Assembly (NCBI RefSeq): GCF_000959365.1
Contig: NZ_CP009556.1
Span: forward strand, 1,550,001-1,614,000
Source: Burkholderia oklahomensis C6786
Lineage (GTDB): Bacteria > Pseudomonadota > Gammaproteobacteria > Burkholderiales > Burkholderiaceae
Direction: 5' to 3'
DNA length: 64,000 nucleotides
Part shown: positions 9,382 through 20,100 of the stretch, in pieces
How the letters are laid out: each line of letters begins with the position of its first letter
Position numbering within the stretch: the first letter of the stretch is position 1
Made by a program: the position numbers and the translations under genes
Notes under the pieces: model-generated
The model's input: only the letters and a program-made list of their open reading frames with translations
What the model was told of the DNA's origin: nothing
The model's database searches: none

Positions 9382-9591
9382 TCAATGGGGCGGGCCGAGG
9401 ATCACGTCCATGACGGCCTGCCCGGCGATTTGCCCGGCCAGAAACGTTCAGCGATCGGGAACGGTCCGTTGAGCGATGCCTTCGAACTTGCTGACGATAT
9501 CGATGCGAAACCGGGCGTCGAACTTGCTTTTCATCGAAGGCTTCGTACCGATGTGGATGTCCGGGCCTCGGTAATCGATCGTGCGTTCCAT
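9382..9591 (-). pseudogene. Small hypothetical gene interrupted by an in-frame TGA
   Basis: From an ATG with GGAGA 6 nt upstream (9591) a good-looking frame reads MERTIDYRGPDIHIGTKP and so on for 47 codons, meets TGA (9448-9450), and then continues in the same frame for 21 more sensible codons (TFLAGQIAGQAVMDVILGPP) to a second TGA at 9382. The downstream part looks like the natural C-terminus of the same 69-residue protein. A single substitution creating the stop is the simplest reading; a 47-residue product would still be made. Family unknown; the opening YRG recalls small Burkholderia proteins of about 70-90 aa. Confidence 0.5.
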
Positions 9592-9670
9592 GGGAATCTC
9601 CGTCAGGCCGGATCGGGATGAAGTCTTGCGTGAGGATCGCATGGGTTCGCGCAATTCGAGGGCCGGGATG

Positions 9671-10480
9671 TCAAAGGGTGTCGCGCGTCGTGGACGATTC
9701 GGTTTCCGACCAATAGCCGTGCTTGCCGTAGAACCTGTGCAGCTCGATTTCATAGCTTCGATGGACGGGTTGCGAGTCGTCGTATGCCGGGCTTTGGCGG
9801 ACCGCGTCACGCGTGAGCGTGGTCGACACCGTTTCCGCGGACCAGTCCACCCGGTCGAGCCAGTGAGTCGCCACCAGCACTTCGTTGCCGGTCGACCACC
9901 AGCTCCGCGTGTCGACCGTCAGATAGCGGATCACCCATGCCTCATCGTCGTAGATGAAGTCGGACACATGGCCGATGCTGCCGTCCATGGTTTCGAGCCG
10001 ATATCCTTTGACCTCGCTGGTGCTGCGCAGATGCGTATCCGTTGGCGCGCCGGCATGCGTTGCGCGGGTGGGGACAGGATTGCCCGCTTCAAGGTCCTGC
10101 GACAGCTCGGCGGGATCGAAAGCCGGGTACGCGCCCATCCCCCACAGGTTCGGGCCGCCCCAGTAGGTCGGGTAGTTGTAGTAACGCAGGTAATCGATCT
10201 CGTGCTGGCGGGAGACCGGCTTGTGTGCGTCCAGATTCGGACTGTCTCTCACCTGCTGTTGCGTGAGGCTGACATGCAGCGTGCCGCTCCCAGGATCGGC
10301 AGGCTTCACGGAATAGGGTGAAATCAGCACCTGCCTGTCGTGCAGCCAGTCCCCCGTTTCCACGACGAGGTAACGGATGCACCAGTCGTCGTCGTCGAAA
10401 TAGGCCTGGTTGACGTGCCCGATATCGCCGTCCTTCGCGCGGACCGTGACGCCGTGCAACTTTCTGATGCTTCGTAACAT
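9671..10480 (-). CDS. Two-domain PRC-barrel protein (269 aa)
   Basis: Two PRC-barrel domains in tandem: residues 1-75 (LHGVTVRAKDGDIGHVNQAYFDDDDWCIRYLVVETGDWL) and about 155-235 (EVKGYRLETMDGSIGHVSDFIYDDEAWVIRYLTVDTRSWW), joined by a Tyr/Pro-rich linker. Such proteins are common in proteobacterial stress loci; the barrel is a protein or RNA interaction fold and no enzymatic role is known. Cytoplasmic, no signal peptide. GAGGA lies about 6 nt before the ATG. It belongs to the accessory region of stress-associated small genes. Confidence 0.88.
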   Translation of the reverse strand: MLRSIRKLHGVTVRAKDGDIGHVNQAYFDDDDWCIRYLVVETGDWLHDRQVLISPYSVKPADPGSGTLHVSLTQQQVRDSPNLDAHKPVSRQHEIDYLRYYNYPTYWGGPNLWGMGAYPAFDPAELSQDLEAGNPVPTRATHAGAPTDTHLRSTSEVKGYRLETMDGSIGHVSDFIYDDEAWVIRYLTVDTRSWWSTGNEVLVATHWLDRVDWSAETVSTTLTRDAVRQSPAYDDSQPVHRSYEIELHRFYGKHGYWSETESSTTRDTL

Positions 10481-10940
10481 GATGTCCTCGCCAGATGGAT
10501 GCCCGGCACTTCGGTGATTCGACGAACTGCCTGCCGCGCGGTGGTATCCAGCTGTTCGTCCGCCGCTGCGGAGCGATTCCTGCCGATCCGTTCAGTCGTT
10601 CCGGATCGTGTTGTAAAAGGCGTTCATGAATGTCGCGGCGCCGTGTGCGTCGAGCACCGGATCGCGTGGAAGTCGAATCCGCTCCCGCGCCAAGCGTATG
10701 CCCTTGCATGGCGTCATTCCGAATGTCCGGCATGCTTCAGACACTACACGCAACGGAGAACCGATGCGGTACGAAACCGTACAAAGCGCCCGCCGGATCG
10801 AACGCGGGGGCCATCCGGCGGCAAGCCGCCCTGACGCGCCGCGAAATATCCTCTTCATCTTCGTCATCGAAATCGCAGCGGTGAGGATCTGCACGTCGAT
10901 GTGCTGCAGGGCGAACGGGCGGCCGGAACCGAATCGCGCT
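10481..10940. other. Non-coding or eroded stretch
   Basis: About 460 bp without a convincing gene. On the minus strand a frame ends in a protein-like tail (HGAATFMNAFYNTIRND, stop at 10592) but its upstream part is unconvincing; this could be a remnant. Confidence 0.4.
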
Positions 10941-11204
10941 TTAACGTAGCCGTAGCGGTATGAATAGGGCGATGCCCGGCGCCGGTGTCGGCGCGTAAAT
11001 CACCGGAGGCGCGCCATTGGCATAATCTCGATCGCCGTAATAGCCGTCGTCGGCTCCGCTCCGGTGACGGCCGTAGTGGCGACCGGCCTGATGCGTCATG
11101 CGCGCGTGACCGGCCCGCTCCCCACGGTGGTTCATTCTTTCCGCACGCAACTGCGGCCCGACGACGAGGCAGCCGATCGTGACGATCAGGCCGACGATTC
11201 GCAT
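10941..11204 (-). CDS. Small secreted hypothetical protein (87 aa)
   Basis: The chosen ATG gives a classical Sec signal (MRIVGLIVTIGCLVVGPQLRA, cleavage near residue 21) followed by a His/Arg/Gly-rich mature part and a Pro-rich end (NGAPPVIYAPTPAPG). It looks like a small periplasmic or outer-surface protein; similar short proteins with Tyr/Pro-rich tails are common in Burkholderia. A second start at 11258 with AGGA upstream would add 18 residues. Function unknown. Confidence 0.5.
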   Translation of the reverse strand: MRIVGLIVTIGCLVVGPQLRAERMNHRGERAGHARMTHQAGRHYGRHRSGADDGYYGDRDYANGAPPVIYAPTPAPGIALFIPLRLR

Positions 11205-11258
11205 GCCCGATCTCGGGGCCGTTGTGTCTCGGCGCGCATGTCTGACAGAAACATCCAT

Positions 11259-11730
11259 CAGATTGTCCTGTGTACGATCCGGAATCCGTTCGTTCGCGAT
11301 CGCCGTGGACAGCCGGTTCCGATGGGATGTCCAACACTGTTCTTTCTTGATGATGCGGCGGCCATTGCCACGGAAAATTGCATCCGTGTTCCGCTTTTGC
11401 GTATCGGACACGCTGTCGTACGGCGCCTGAAACGCCATGGTCAGTTTTTCGGCGCCTTCGGCGTGCGCGTCGGCGATTTCGCCGTAAGAATGCAGGTTGT
11501 CCATAGCGCTCATGTCGGTCGCATGAGCGAAGTCTCCGGTGCAGGCTGTCAATACGTGCGTCGACCGATTTGTGAGCCGCCACCGTCATGACATGGGCCG
11601 ATGATCGATCCGGCCCGGGGCCGGCGGCATTCGACAACTGAGGGAAGGCGGCTACGCCGACGGCAATGGTCGCCGCGCGGGAGGAGGCATAGTCGATCTG
11701 CCGGGGGATGGTGCGAGGAGCGAATGTCAT
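11259..11730 (-). pseudogene. Phasin-like gene broken by a frameshift
   Basis: Reads in two frames. From an ATG with AGGA about 8 nt upstream (11730) one frame gives MTFAPRTIPRQIDYASSRAA and about 60 residues with the helical, Ala-rich look of phasin-family polyhydroxyalkanoate granule proteins. Near 11549 the good reading moves to another frame, which continues HATDMSAMDNLHSYGEIADA, then AEKLTMAFQAPYDSVSDTQK and RNTDAIFRGN before sense is lost near 11350. A one-base indel around 11545-11555 explains this. The phasin assignment rests on the pattern (Gln/Lys-rich amphipathic helices, DTQKRN-type motif) and is from memory. Confidence 0.5.
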
Positions 11731-12355
<625 letters not shown>

Positions 12356-12375
12356 CGCAGGTTGCGCTGCGTCGG

Positions 12376-12822
12376 TCAGGGCCTTGCGCAGACGACGGCG
12401 GTGAGGACGAACGGAATGACTTGATGCGCGACGGCCTTGCTGCCCGCGAGCTGGGAACGCGCTTCCACCGATTCGATCGGCGCCTTGACGACGACCCCGT
12501 AGATCGAGCCCGGCAGAGGTTGGCCGCTTCCTGGCCTGAACAGCGCGTCATCTTGCTCATAGGCGAACACGGCATAGACCTTGAAGCCGAATGCCGTCAG
12601 CGTGGCGTCGCGGGTGGGCCGAAACGCGTTGACCGAATTCTGCTCGACCCGCATCGGAGCGGGGTCGATGTAACCATGATGGAGCAGGTGCACGATGAAG
12701 GCGTGGGCGTTGGTCTTGCAGTCGAACTGCGCGTCCAGTGCATAGGCGCGGCACGGCGCGGGGGCGAGCCCGACTCCGCCTGCAAAGAATGCGGCCAGCG
12801 CATTGCGGATGGTTTTTCTCAT
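12376..12822 (-). CDS. Secreted hypothetical protein (148 aa)
   Basis: The N-terminus MRKTIRNALAAFFAGGVGL followed by APAPCRA is a plausible signal peptide (cleavage near residue 28). The mature part has two Cys (one in QFDCKTNAHAF, one near the end) and a helical segment; no known domain was recognised. The start was chosen to give the signal peptide; only a weak AGG lies upstream. Likely periplasmic. It is convergent with the preceding 60-residue gene. Confidence 0.6.
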   Translation of the reverse strand: MRKTIRNALAAFFAGGVGLAPAPCRAYALDAQFDCKTNAHAFIVHLLHHGYIDPAPMRVEQNSVNAFRPTRDATLTAFGFKVYAVFAYEQDDALFRPGSGQPLPGSIYGVVVKAPIESVEARSQLAGSKAVAHQVIPFVLTAVVCARP

Positions 12823-12859
12823 GGCAGTCTGCGCGGACCTGACAGGTCCGCCATGCGCC

Positions 12860-13253
12860 TTACTCGTACCGCTTGCCCGGCCGCCTTGCGTCGAATTCGA
12901 TTGCCGGGTGATCCGCACAACGCGTCTCGGGGAGTGAAGGCCGGTTCGCGATCACGTCGAGGTCTTGAGCGCGGGCGCCGGCGCCTGCCACGTCATACCC
13001 GGCAACCACCAGCACGAGCGCCGGATTCAGGCTGTCCCACCATCGAGCTCGGGATCGTCGCGCCGCGTTCCTTCGTCGTTCCATAGATGATGTTCATCGC
13101 CCGCAACTGAAGCGCGCCCGGACGATTTTCATAGACCTGCGGTGCATCGACGAACTTGGCCGCGATCTCGGCCTCGACCGAACCGGGTGTTACCCGCGCC
13201 TGCCTTTCGCGCTCGGCCTGAGCCTGGCGCATGAGCGATGAAGCGCGCCGCAT
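12860..13253 (-). pseudogene. Slipin (SPFH/band-7) C-terminal remnant with a one-base insertion
   Basis: The minus strand reads the conserved end of a stomatin-like slipin: MRQAQAERERQARVTPGSVE, then KFVDAPQVYENRPGALQLRA and MNIIYGTTKERGATIPSSMV. Just after SSMV the expected DSLNPAL follows only in the next frame (WWDSLNPALVLVVAG). An extra G in the GTGGGAC string (plus-strand CCC at 13037-13039) accounts for the shift. The N-terminal membrane segment and most of the SPFH domain are absent upstream, so the gene is both truncated and frameshifted. Family knowledge: slipins are inner-membrane scaffold proteins often paired with NfeD, which is not seen here. Confidence 0.7.
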
Positions 13254-13522
13254 CCCGGGTCGTCCTGGTCGTCCTGGCAACAAGGCCAAGGCGCTTGATG
13301 CGAACGTGCGCTCGATCGCCGCGCAAATCGGTACGGTGCCGTACCTGGATCGCGCGCGTTGCACTTTCCCGGCCGGATAGCGCGGCATCGGGCGATCCAG
13401 CGCATGAACGACCGGTAGGGCACCACGAAACGTGCCCCGAAGACTGTTCTCCAGCGTACCGACTCGTCGAGCCGCTGCGATGCACGATAACGTTCGTCGC
13501 GTTCTTCCGTCGGGAGTGGTTC

Positions 13523-13975
13523 ATGGAATATCCGATCTATATCACGCGGCACGGGAATCCCCGCTATCGCGGCACGCTTCCGGATTTTCCCGAGTTCGAT
13601 GTGGTGGGTGACTCGTATGGAGCGTTGCAGGCGGTCGCGGCGCAACGGGTCATGGCCCGCTATGACCGGTCCGCGCATCTCATACCGTCGCCGACCACGG
13701 ACATGTCGGTATTGCAGGCGTCGGATCTCGACACAGGCGACGGGATCTGGCGGTTCATCGACATCGATGTGACCCGGATGACGTCGAGTTCCGTGCGGAT
13801 CGAGCTGTGCTTGCCGGAGCGCATCGTGCACGACATCGATCGGGCGGCGAGCGCGCTGCATACGACTCGCGATGCGGTCGTGTCGATGGCGTGCGAGAAC
13901 GCCGCCGGCCGATCCGCGCGGTGCGACGGGCTGCGTTGCGAACCAGCCGCGAAATCGCTGTCGGAAGCGGCGTGA
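13523..13975 (+). CDS. HicB-like antitoxin-family protein (150 aa)
   Basis: Residues 1-50 (YRGTLPDFPEFDVVGDSYGALQ) match the HicB partial-RNase-H fold, and residues 90-125 (SVRIELCLPERIVHDIDRAA, then TRDAVVSMA) resemble a ribbon-helix-helix DNA-binding end. HicB proteins neutralise a HicA mRNA interferase and repress their own operon; no small HicA-like gene lies on either side, so this is an orphan and may act as a stand-alone regulator. GGGAG lies about 7 nt before the ATG. Confidence 0.65.
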   Translation: MEYPIYITRHGNPRYRGTLPDFPEFDVVGDSYGALQAVAAQRVMARYDRSAHLIPSPTTDMSVLQASDLDTGDGIWRFIDIDVTRMTSSSVRIELCLPERIVHDIDRAASALHTTRDAVVSMACENAAGRSARCDGLRCEPAAKSLSEAA

Positions 13976-14166
13976 CGGCCCGAGCGCTCCGGCCGCGTCG
14001 TCCGCCGGACATGACCGCTGGCGCAGCCGGCGTTCCGGATGGAAGCGGCAGCCGTGATCCGGCGTTCCGTGATCGGGATGACTTCGGGCTCCGTATGTCT
14101 GCCGATTCCCGTGTGTCGCGGACGTGAGGCTTGGGTAGATGGCGCGGCTATTTGGGAGAAGGTGTC

Positions 14167-17100
14167 TTGAAGATTCACGTTGCGCGCGTTTCGCGACGCC
14201 GAACGTCGCCATGGAGCAATGCCCGGCCGATTCGCGAGGAGTTCTTCGGCGAGGAAAGATTGGCGCAGCATGCGGGCAGCCTGGCGCGCGCGCAGCAGGT
14301 TTCTCCCGGCGGGGCCGCCGGCCCCTCGCTGGCCAAGCGACTGAAGGACAACGCGGATCATCTGCTGAAGGCCTACCGGAACACGGTGGCAGCAGACGCG
14401 CGTGGCGAGGAAATCACGCCTGCGGCAGAGTGGCTGCTCGATAACTACTATCTAGTCGCGGAACAGGTGCGGCAGATCCGCGACGACCTTTCCCCCCGCT
14501 ATTACCGGCAACTGCCCAAACTCAGCAGCGGTCCGTTTGCCGGCTACCCGCGCGTGTTCGGCATCAGCTGGGCATTCGTCGCCCACACCGACAGCCGTTT
14601 CGATCCCGATGCGCTATGCCGTTTCGTGCTCGCCTACCAGGCCGTCGAACCGCTGACGATCGGCGAACTATGGGCGGTGGCGATCACGCTGCGGATCGTG
14701 CTGATCGAAAACCTGCGGCGGCTCGCGGATCAGATCATCGACGACCGGCGCGCGAGGCTCGACGCCGACGCGCTCGCGGATCGCCTGCTCGGCGAAGGTG
14801 GGCACGCGCAGGTGGAGGCCGAGCCGCTCGTCGCCTGCTATGAGCAGGCGGCGTCGCACGATGCGTTCGCGGTGCAGCTGATTCAGCGGCTGCACGATCA
14901 CGATCCCGCCGTCGCGCCGGTGCAGGCGTGGCTGCATCGGCACTTGGCGGCGCGCGGCGCGACGCCTGACCAGATTGTCGCATCCGTCAATCATCAGCAG
15001 GGCGCCGCCAGTCTGACCGTGCGCAACGTGATCACCAGCATGCGGCTGATTTCGGAGGTGGACTGGACCGATCTGTTCGAGCGCATCAGTCTGGTCGATC
15101 AGGTGCTGCGCAGCCACCCGGGCTTCGCGCAGATGGATTTCCCCACGCGCAACCTGTATCGCAACGCGGTCGAGGCGCTGGCGCGCGGAGCGCCCGTCAG
15201 CGAGCTGGAGATTGCCCGCCGCGTCGTCGCCGATGCGGCGGCGCGGCGGGCGAGCCACGCGCCGGCCGCCGACGCGGCGCCGGATCGAGAGACGGACCCG
15301 GGTTACTACCTGCTGGCGGGCGGCCGCGCGGCGCTCGAAGCGGCGATCGGCTATCGCCCGCCCGTTGCGTTGTGGTTGCGGCGCATGACGCGCCGCGCGG
15401 GTCTCGGCGGTTATCTCGGCCGTATCGGGCTGCTTGCCGCGCTGCTGCTGGCGGGCATGCTGGCGTGGCTCACCCGGGTCGAGCCGCCCGGTCACTGGCT
15501 GATCTGGCTCGGTCTCGCCGGGTTGCTGCCCGCGCTCGATGCCGCAGTCGCGCTCGTCAATCGCGGGGTGATGCGGGAAATCGGCGCGAGCATCCTGCCG
15601 GGCCTCGCGCTGCTCGACGGCATTCCGCCGGGCTCGCGCACCGTGGTCGCGGTGCCGGTGCTGCTGACGACGGAAGCGGCGCTCGTCGAGCAGATCGAGC
15701 AACTGGAAATCCATCATCTGGCGAGCCCCAACGGGGCGCTCTACTTCGCATTGCTCTCCGACTGGGTGGACGCACCCACCCCGCACGTCGACAGCGACGC
15801 GGGGCTGCTGGCATGCGCGGCGGCGGGCATCGACCGGTTGAATCGCCGCTATCCGGCGGCGGCGGGCGAGGGCGAGCGCTTTCTGCTGCTGCACCGGCGC
15901 CGCGTCTGGAACGACGGCGAACGGTGCTGGATGGGCTGGGAGCGCAAGCGCGGCAAGCTGCACGAGCTGAACCGGTTGCTGCGCGGCGCGTCGGACACGT
16001 CATTCATCTCGCCGGAAGGCCGGCCGCCGGGCGTGCCGCCGGACGTGCGTTATGTGATTACGCTCGATGCCGATACCCGGCTGCTGCGCGATACCGTTCG
16101 CCGCCTGATCGGCAAGATGGCGCACCCGCTCAACCGGCCGGTATTCGACCCGGCGAGCCGGCGCATCGTCGAAGGCTACGGCGTGCTTCAGCCGCGCGTG
16201 GCGTCGTCCCTCGCGAGCGGCGACGAGGGCTCGCTGTTCCAGCGCGTGTCGTCGAGCGTGCACGGCATCGATCCTTATGTGTCGGCCGTATCGGATGTCT
16301 ATCAGGATCTGTTCGACGAAGGCTCCTATGCGGGCAAGGGCATCTACGACGTCGATGCGTTCGAGGCGGTGCTCGCCGGCCGCGTGCCGGACAACACCGT
16401 GCTCAGTCACGATCTGTTCGAAGGCATTTTCGCGCGGGCCGGGCTCGCGTCAGATATCGAGGTCGTCGAAGCGTCGCCGTCCCGCTACGATGTCGCGGCG
16501 GCACGTCTGCACCGGTGGGCGCGGGGCGACTGGCAACTCCTGCCGTGGCTGGTCTTCGGCCACGAACCGCTGTCGGCGGTCGGCCGCTGGAAGATGCTGG
16601 ACAACCTGCGCCGCACGCTTACGGCGCCAGCCGTGTTCATTGCGCTGCTGGCCGGATGGATGCTGCCGCTTCCCGTGTCGCTCGCCTGGAGTGCCCTCGT
16701 GCTGGTGACGATTGCGCTGCCGTTGCTGTTGCCCGTGTTGAGCGGACTGGTGCCGCGCTGGCGGCGCACGCACGTCAAGATGACCACGCGCAGCCTGTTT
16801 CATGCGTGGGCGGCGGAGCTGCGGTTCGCGCTGGCGCGGTTCGGCTTGTCGATCGTCATGCTGCCGGAGCAGGCGTGGTCGATGGGCGATGCGATCGCGC
16901 GCACGCTGTTTCGCGTGGGGATCAGCCGTCGGCATCTGCTCGAATGGACCACGGCGGCCGAAGCCGGCGCGCGTGACAGGCGGACTCTCGCGTCCACCTA
17001 TCTGCAGATGCGCGGCGGCGTGACGCTCGCGCTGCTCGGCACGGCGGTCACGCTGGCGGCGAGCCGGTACTTCGATCATCAGACGGGCTGGCTGGCCGTT

Positions 17101-20100
17101 CCGTTCGCGCTGGTCTGGCTCGCCGCGCCGGCGATCGCCCAGTGGATGAGTCGCGCGCCGAGACCGGCCGGCGAGCTTGCCGTGACGGCGCGCGATGCGC
17201 GCCAGTTGCGCCATGATGCGCGCCGGACCTGGCGCTATTTCGAGACATTCGTGACGGCCGACGATCAGATGCTGCCGCCGGACAATTTCCAGGAGGACCC
17301 GAAGCCCGTCGTCGCGCACCGGACCTCACCCACCAATATCGGGCTGTATCTGCTGTCCGTCGTCAGCGCTCGCGAGTTCGGCTGGCTCGGTACGCTGGAC
17401 TCGGCGTCGCGGCTGGAGGCGACCCTCGCGACGATGCAGCGGCTGCCGCGCTATCGCGGTCACTTCTATAACTGGTACGACACTCGGGACCTGCGGCCCC
17501 TCGATCCGAAGTATGTGTCGTCGGTCGACAGCGGCAATCTCGCCGGCCACCTGATCGCGCTCGGCAACGGCTGCCGCGCCTGGGCGAATCAGCCGGGCGG
17601 CGCGGGGCAGCAGGCCGCGTACGACGGGATCGGCGATACGCTCGCGCTGTTGCGCAAGGCAGTGTGCTGGGATAACGACACCCGGACGACTTTGCACGGC
17701 GAATTCGAACTGACCGCGACCGAGTTGGAGGAAACGCTCGCCGGGGAGGCCGGGGAGGACGACGCGCGCGGAGCAACGGACACTCGCGCCGAGCCGGCAT
17801 GGCCCGCGATCACGATCCTCGCCGCGACAGTCGCCGATGTCGCGCGCGCGCTGATGGACGAGGTCAGCCGGGTGCGGAGCGGCGACGTCGACGACGTGCT
17901 TTTTTGGGCGCAGGCGCTCGAGCACGCGGTGCAGGGACATTATCGCGACGCGACGCGCACGCCGGACGAAGCAGCCGTGTTGAACAAGCGTCTTCATGCG
18001 CTGGCCGATACCGCGCTGCAGATGGCATACGCGATGGAGTTCGGCTTTCTGCTCGACCCGGTGCGGAATCTGCTGTCGATCGGCTACGCGGTGGCTGACG
18101 GACGGCTCGATCCAGGCAACTACGATCTGCTGGCGTCGGAGGCTCGCCTGGCGAGTTTCGTCGCGATTGCGAAGGGGGATGTGCCGGCGCGGCACTGGTT
18201 CCGGCTCGGCCGCCTGGCGACGCCGATCCGGCACGGCGCGGCGCTGGTCTCGTGGTCGGGATCGATGTTCGAATACCTGATGCCGTCGCTGGTGATGCGC
18301 GCGCCGGCCAGCAGCCTGATTGCGCGCACCAATCACCTCGTGGTGCACCGGCAGATCTCTTATGGCGATGGTTTGCGCCTGCCGTGGGGCATGTCCGAGT
18401 CGGCCTACAACGCGCGCGACATCGAACTGACCTATCAATACTCGAGCTTCGGTGTGCCGGAGCTGGGGCTCAAGCGCGATCTCGACCAGAATCTCGTGGT
18501 CGCGCCTTACGCGACCGCACTCGCGGCGATGATCGCGCCGGACGCCGCCGCGCGCAACTTCGACCGGTTGCGCGCGGCCGGCGCGTGCGGGCGCTTCGGT
18601 TTCTACGAAGCGCTCGACTACACGCCCGCGCGCGTGCCGGAAGGCATGCCGGTTGCCGTCGTGCGGGCATTCATGGCGCATCACCAGGGTATGTCGATCG
18701 TGTCGATCGCCAATGCGTTGCTGGGCGGGTGCATTCGCGCATTCTTTCACGGCGAGCCGGCTGTCCGCGCAACCGAGCTGCTGTTGCAGGAGAGGGTGCC
18801 GGGCCGCGTTGCGGCAGGGCGACCGCGCGTCGACGCGAGCCCCGCCGGCAGGATGCGCGGCATCGATTCCGCCGTCGCGCGGCGTCTTCTGTCGGCGGAC
18901 GATCCCGCGCCCGTCACGCATCTGCTGTCCAACGGCCGCTACGCCGTGATGCTCACGGCCGCGGGTTCCGGCTACAGCCGCCGCGACGATCTGGCCGTCA
19001 CGCGCTGGCGGGAAGACGCGACGCGCGACGATTGGGGCAGCTACCTGTATCTGCGCGACATCGACAGCGGCGACGTCTGGTCGGCCACGTGGCAACCCAC
19101 CGGCGTGGTGCCGGACAGCTACGAAGCGACGTTCACCGAGGATCGCGCAGAGTTCGTCCGTCGCGACGGCACCTTGACGACGTCGCTCGAGGTGGTGGTA
19201 TCCGCCGAGGATGACGCGGAGGTGCGGCGGGTGTCGGTGGCCAATGTGGGCACCCGGACCCGCGTCATCGAATTCACGTCCTACGCGGAAATCGTGCTCG
19301 CGCCGCCCGCCGCCGATCACGCACATCCCGCGTTCTCGAAACTGTTCATCGAGACCGAGTACGTGCCGGCGTCCGGCGCCATTTTGGCGACGCGGCGCAA
19401 GCGCTCGCCGAACGAGGCGGAGGTCTGGGTCGCACATCTGGCGGTGACCGCCGGCGAGACCGTTGGCGCGGAAGAATTCGACACCGATCGAATGCGCTTC
19501 ATCGGGCGCGGGCACAGCGTTCGCCTGCCGCTTGCGCTGGCTGAACAGCGTGCGCTGAGCGCTTCCGAAGGCGCGGTGCTGGACGCCGCGTTCGCGTTGC
19601 GGCAGCGTCTGCGCATCAAGCCGGGCGCGAAGGCGAGCATCGTCTACTGGACCATCGCCGCGGATTCGCGCGCGCAGCTGCTCGATCTGGTCGACAAGCA
19701 TCGCGACGGCGAATCGTTCGCGCGGGCGGCGATGCTCGCGTGGACCCAGGCCCAGGTGCAACTGCGGCACAGCGCGGTGAGCCTCGACGAGGCCGCGCTG
19801 TTCCAGCAGTTGGCCGGATACATGCTGTATAGCGATCCGTCGATGCGGCCCAATTCCGCCGCGCTGCTGCGCCAGGCGGCGGCGGTGTCGGCGGCGGGTG
19901 GCGTGGGCGCCTCGCCGCTATGGGCGCATGGCGTGTCGGGGGATCTGCCGATCCTGCTGGTGCGGATCGACGACATCGAGCACATCGCGATGGTGCGGCA
20001 ACTGATTCGCGCGCATGAGTATTGGCGGATGAAGCGGCTCGCGGTCGATCTGGTCATCATCAACGAGCGCGCGGCGTCGTATGTGCAGGATTTGCAGGTC

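Noticed and set aside
17326..19770. 814-codon minus-strand frame inside the glucan synthase gene
   Set aside because: Antisense shadow; the plus strand has the family domains without interruption.
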